60,000 nt of DNA from Takakia lepidozioides. Taxonomy: Eukaryota; Streptophyta; Takakiopsida; Takakiales; Takakiaceae. The notes under the pieces were generated by a model. That model did not search any database. It was not told where the DNA came from and saw only the letters and a list, made by a program, of their open reading frames with translations. Below, piece after piece: positions 57,501 through 60,000 of this stretch. The DNA is taken from assembly GCA_030704615.1 (NCBI GenBank), contig CM060733.1, positions 41,170,001 to 41,230,000 of the forward strand. The letters are read 5' to 3'. The position numbers and the translations under genes are program-made. Positions within the stretch are counted from its first letter, which is position 1; each line of letters starts with the position of its first letter.

Positions 57501-58574
57501 TAATACAAGCGCCCGCGGCATTGAATGCTCTGACAGCCCCGTCAGCGCCCCAGGGCCCCGGCCCACCTGGCCCTCGCATGGGCGAGGCACCCACCTCTGT
57601 ATGCAATTCATAGAAAGCCATGCACTTGCAACAGTGGCCCGGCCTTCCCTCCCTTGTTTTTACTTGCCAGTGTCCATCAGTCCCCCATTCAACGGTGACA
57701 GGTCACATGGAAAGAGGGTCTTAGCAGGAGCTCAAAACTCTAGTGAATTCAAAAGACTACCCTATCTCAGGAGAATACAGGGCCAGACTGATGTCCATGG
57801 CTGGGATGTCTCTAACTACTAGTACCCCACGCCCAGATCAATGGTAGCAAAGAGAAGGTCCTAGTTCCTACCTCTGAGCAGTGAATGCGATATTGCAGGC
57901 CAAATACACGTGATTCTCTCTCCTTCTGGTAAGCATGGGTGTTGCCTCTGAGGGCGTCGTTTTCATCTTGGAAGGCTATATACTAGACACAGTTATTTAC
58001 TTTACTTCCAAACTGCATGAACAGAGACCTAGGGGGATCCTGCCGAACTGTTGTCGGTGGTCTGAAGACTAGAAAATCAGAAGCATCTACATGGAGCCAT
58101 TCTGAAGAAAAATTACAAACAGCTGAACCGGGGGAATGGCACTGGTAATCCATCTGCTCTTACTTGTGTCATCCTGCATTCAGCTCACACCAAATTTGAC
58201 AGTTTTGTGAGATCATGCTTATGAAATAGGCATGCTTCTGACCTGGTGGCTTGTTACACACTTCTTTGGTATCTTTCCAAGTACTGTCATTTGGCAACAG
58301 AGCGTCATATATATCTGGATCAACTCGAGCCGATCGAGAATACGGAGGCTCTATAATTGTTGATTCAGGTAGCCAGATCGTAGTGGCCTAGCATGGAGCT
58401 TAGGGTAAAGTTCATGTATTAGTGTACCTGTCCATTAACATGGAGTATCACCAGCCGGAAAATACCCAACTACCCGTGTACAAAATGAATGACAAGTATT
58501 TTGGGACAGCCAGAAATCGAACTGGAGTCCAAATCCTTGTTTATCTCCCTCTGACTACACCCTGGTCTTCCCTT

Positions 58575-58750
58575 CCTTTGTTGAATATCCCCAATGCTAG
58601 CCCCTCAAGGGATCGTCTCTCACCATTGTGAACACCTTTTTATCCCACGATTTACGAAGCAATGTGGCGTTGGTTTTGACCTTAATATCACCCAACTCCA
58701 GAGAAATATTAGTGTCTTTGCCACGTAGAAATTGCAGGGCAGCTTAGAGG
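58575..58750 (-). pseudogene. Fragment resembling an ERD6-like sugar-transporter loop
   Basis: The minus strand reads AALQFLRGKDTNISLELGDI with an acidic stretch before it and one TAA in phase (about 58743-58745). The (L/F)LRGK..(D/N)IS.E...I pattern is typical of the central loop of ERD6-type monosaccharide transporters of the MFS. No membrane segments were found nearby. The call rests on one short motif. Confidence 0.3.
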
Positions 58751-59201
58751 TCCTCATCTCGCCGTCAATAACTGATCTCAATACTGCAGTCCTGCATGAA
58801 AACAACAGGGGATTGAAGAAAGATACAGACCACAAGGCTTTGACAACAACAAACATCAAGCCATGCAACATTGGACTTTCTTTGCCAAATTCTACCTAGT
58901 CTGATATAGTAGACCCAAATCCACCAAGGAGGCACCTAGTTTGTGGTGACAATAAATCCAGCAAACAGAAAAAATATATATAATAGACAGACCTGCAAGA
59001 ATTTCACCTCAAGATCTTTTTCCTTGCTTTCCTTGAATCATGACTCATGAATCCCTTCCCTTGTTACCACTTTCCCTTCGTTTCTGCGTCTGTCAGTAGG
59101 AATTCTGAGTCCAGTTCTCTAGCTCTTGTAGTTTTGGACAGTAGAGATATCTCTAGAGTACCAGTAGATATCCAGTAGATACTGATACTGATCTAGAGTA
59201 C

Positions 59202-59313
59202 CAACATCTGCATGAACCTCTTTGAAAATGTTGACCAAACTGGACGGAGGCTTGATGCCTTGTGGCACTGAGAAGCTCAGGCCCATTGCTTGACCCGGGC
59301 CATGATAAGGTTC
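59202..59313 (-). pseudogene. Uracil-DNA glycosylase-like exon fragment
   Basis: Thirty-seven codons between a GAACAG acceptor and a GTACTC donor read [19 protein letters not shown] and then [15 protein letters not shown]. This is the catalytic block of family-1 uracil-DNA glycosylase, where the motif is normally [11 protein letters not shown]. The Asp that activates water is Glu here. No other UNG exon was recognised nearby, so it is taken as a captured or leftover exon. UNG removes uracil from DNA at the start of base-excision repair. Confidence 0.6.
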
Positions 59314-59784
59314 CTGTTCAAATCCACCTAGTACATTACTAAGCCTTGTGAAGAAGTTGTACCGCATGACAGACAGACAGACGAGGCCGCTGCTGGTCTC
59401 ACGTCTTATTTAGATTGATTGAGGCAGCGAGCTGTACTAGCTAGCTTCTACGATGGATGCTCTCAAGCACCATCAGATCCATCTATCATCCGCAGTAGGG
59501 GGTGAGAAGAAAGCTACCCAACTGTGAGCTTTGGGAATTGAGGAAGAGACAGATCAGATCAAGCTTTTCGAAGACGTGGAGATTATTGATGCGGGACGAC
59601 AGTGATCTTTCAATGGACCCAATGTACTGTAAATTATATGGTGAAGAAATATATAAAGCTAACATGTCAGGCTGCATTGCTCGTGCGCTAAAGAGCACTA
59701 AACGGAAAGTTGTGACCGGCCACAGTATGGTGACCAAACTTTTGATCAGACCCACTTTAAGATAATGTCGGTGCTTGAGTCAGT

Positions 59785-59930
59785 CACACAGTTGGCAACT
59801 TGAGACGCTCAGTGCCTGGCTTGAGCCGCTCACGTTGGCAACTTGAGTCGCTGAATGCCGGACTTTGAGCCGCTCAAGTTGGCAACTTGAGCCGCTCAGT
59901 GCCCAACTTCAACCCCTCAGTGCCGGACTA
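59785..59930. repeat. 43-44-bp tandem repeat
   Basis: GTTGGCAACTTGAG recurs at 59791, 59834 and 59878, each followed by (A/T/C)CGCT(C/G)A and a GTGCC/TGCCGG block. It runs towards the right edge of the window. Confidence 0.8.
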
Positions 59931-60000
59931 CGCGCCTGGCTTATGGGGACCAATTCTCTGCTTGATGAACAAATTTGGCCGGGAGTTCACCAAGCATCAA

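Larger units (their letters stand above)
48585..58387 (-). pseudogene. ExAD-like GT47 arabinosyltransferase gene with one in-frame stop
   Basis: Exons found: 58387-58243, 56097-55969, about 55725-55563, 54653-54416, 53698-53492, 53300-53214, 52782-52648, 51633-51517, 51370-51123, 50301-50221, 49847-49616, 49467-49369, 49087-48902, 48680-48585. From 54653 to the TGA at 48587-48585 all phases agree. The product has EGF-like Cys clusters (CQQECGGHGVC; CINQCTGNGIC), then an exostosin-type GT47 domain (RPLIYVYDLPPEF, EADYFYVPVL, GRDHIW, FYFNGNLG, FCGVLPGDGWSGR). EGF plus GT47 is the pattern of plant ExAD, a Golgi enzyme that adds arabinose to extensin. A TAG at 51221-51223 interrupts IPTE-stop-RGDHPC. 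The first exon (membrane anchor) and a small one near 55750-55950 were not found. Confidence 0.85.

Overview
This is a nuclear window from a large, repeat-rich land-plant genome. Introns are spliced GT-AG, TE nesting is dense, and there are a TIR-NB immune-receptor gene, an E/DYW-type PPR pseudogene, a plant-type GT47 extensin arabinosyltransferase gene and Ty3, MULE, hAT, LINE and SINE sequences. The PPR style and the unusual immune-receptor architecture suggest a fern or another non-seed plant; that is an inference, not something read directly.

Layout. (1) 1-22220: two related minus-strand LTR retroelements. Copy A (1-6417) is cut by the window edge. Copy B (6418-22220) is split by a 10.1-kb terminal-inverted-repeat DNA transposon (9453-19594). 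That transposon carries a decayed MULE-type transposase on the minus strand and, divergently, a decayed DNA-methyltransferase-like gene on the plus strand. An intron-sized stretch of the latter holds an ordered array of near-perfect 22-bp palindromes. (2) 22741-30755: a 5'-truncated Ty3-type element on the minus strand, with pol, then a roughly 1350-codon extra frame ending at the polypurine tract. (3) 30746-32322: a PPR pseudogene, followed by four tandem units of about 0.5-0.6 kb. (4) 35334-36530: a non-autonomous hAT element with perfect 8-bp target-site duplications, then a LINE fragment. (5) 38086-41819: an apparently intact five-exon gene whose 890-aa product joins a TIR domain, a shortened NB domain and three tandem FAMeT (Methyltransf_FA-type) domains. 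(6) 43301-45683: SINE copies and tandem repeats. (7) 48585-58387: an ExAD-like GT47 gene on the minus strand, almost complete but with one in-frame TAG. (8) 58575-60000: small fragments resembling a sugar transporter and uracil-DNA glycosylase, and a tandem repeat.

Most elements are dead copies. Many of their stops look like C-to-T changes (CAG to TAG, CGA to TGA), as expected for heavily methylated repeats. The strongest candidate for something undescribed is the TIR-NB-FAMeT gene. The second is the MULE-like transposon with its methyltransferase-like partner and palindrome array. All exon models below were made by eye from splice signals, reading phase and family motifs; none has been checked against transcripts or databases.
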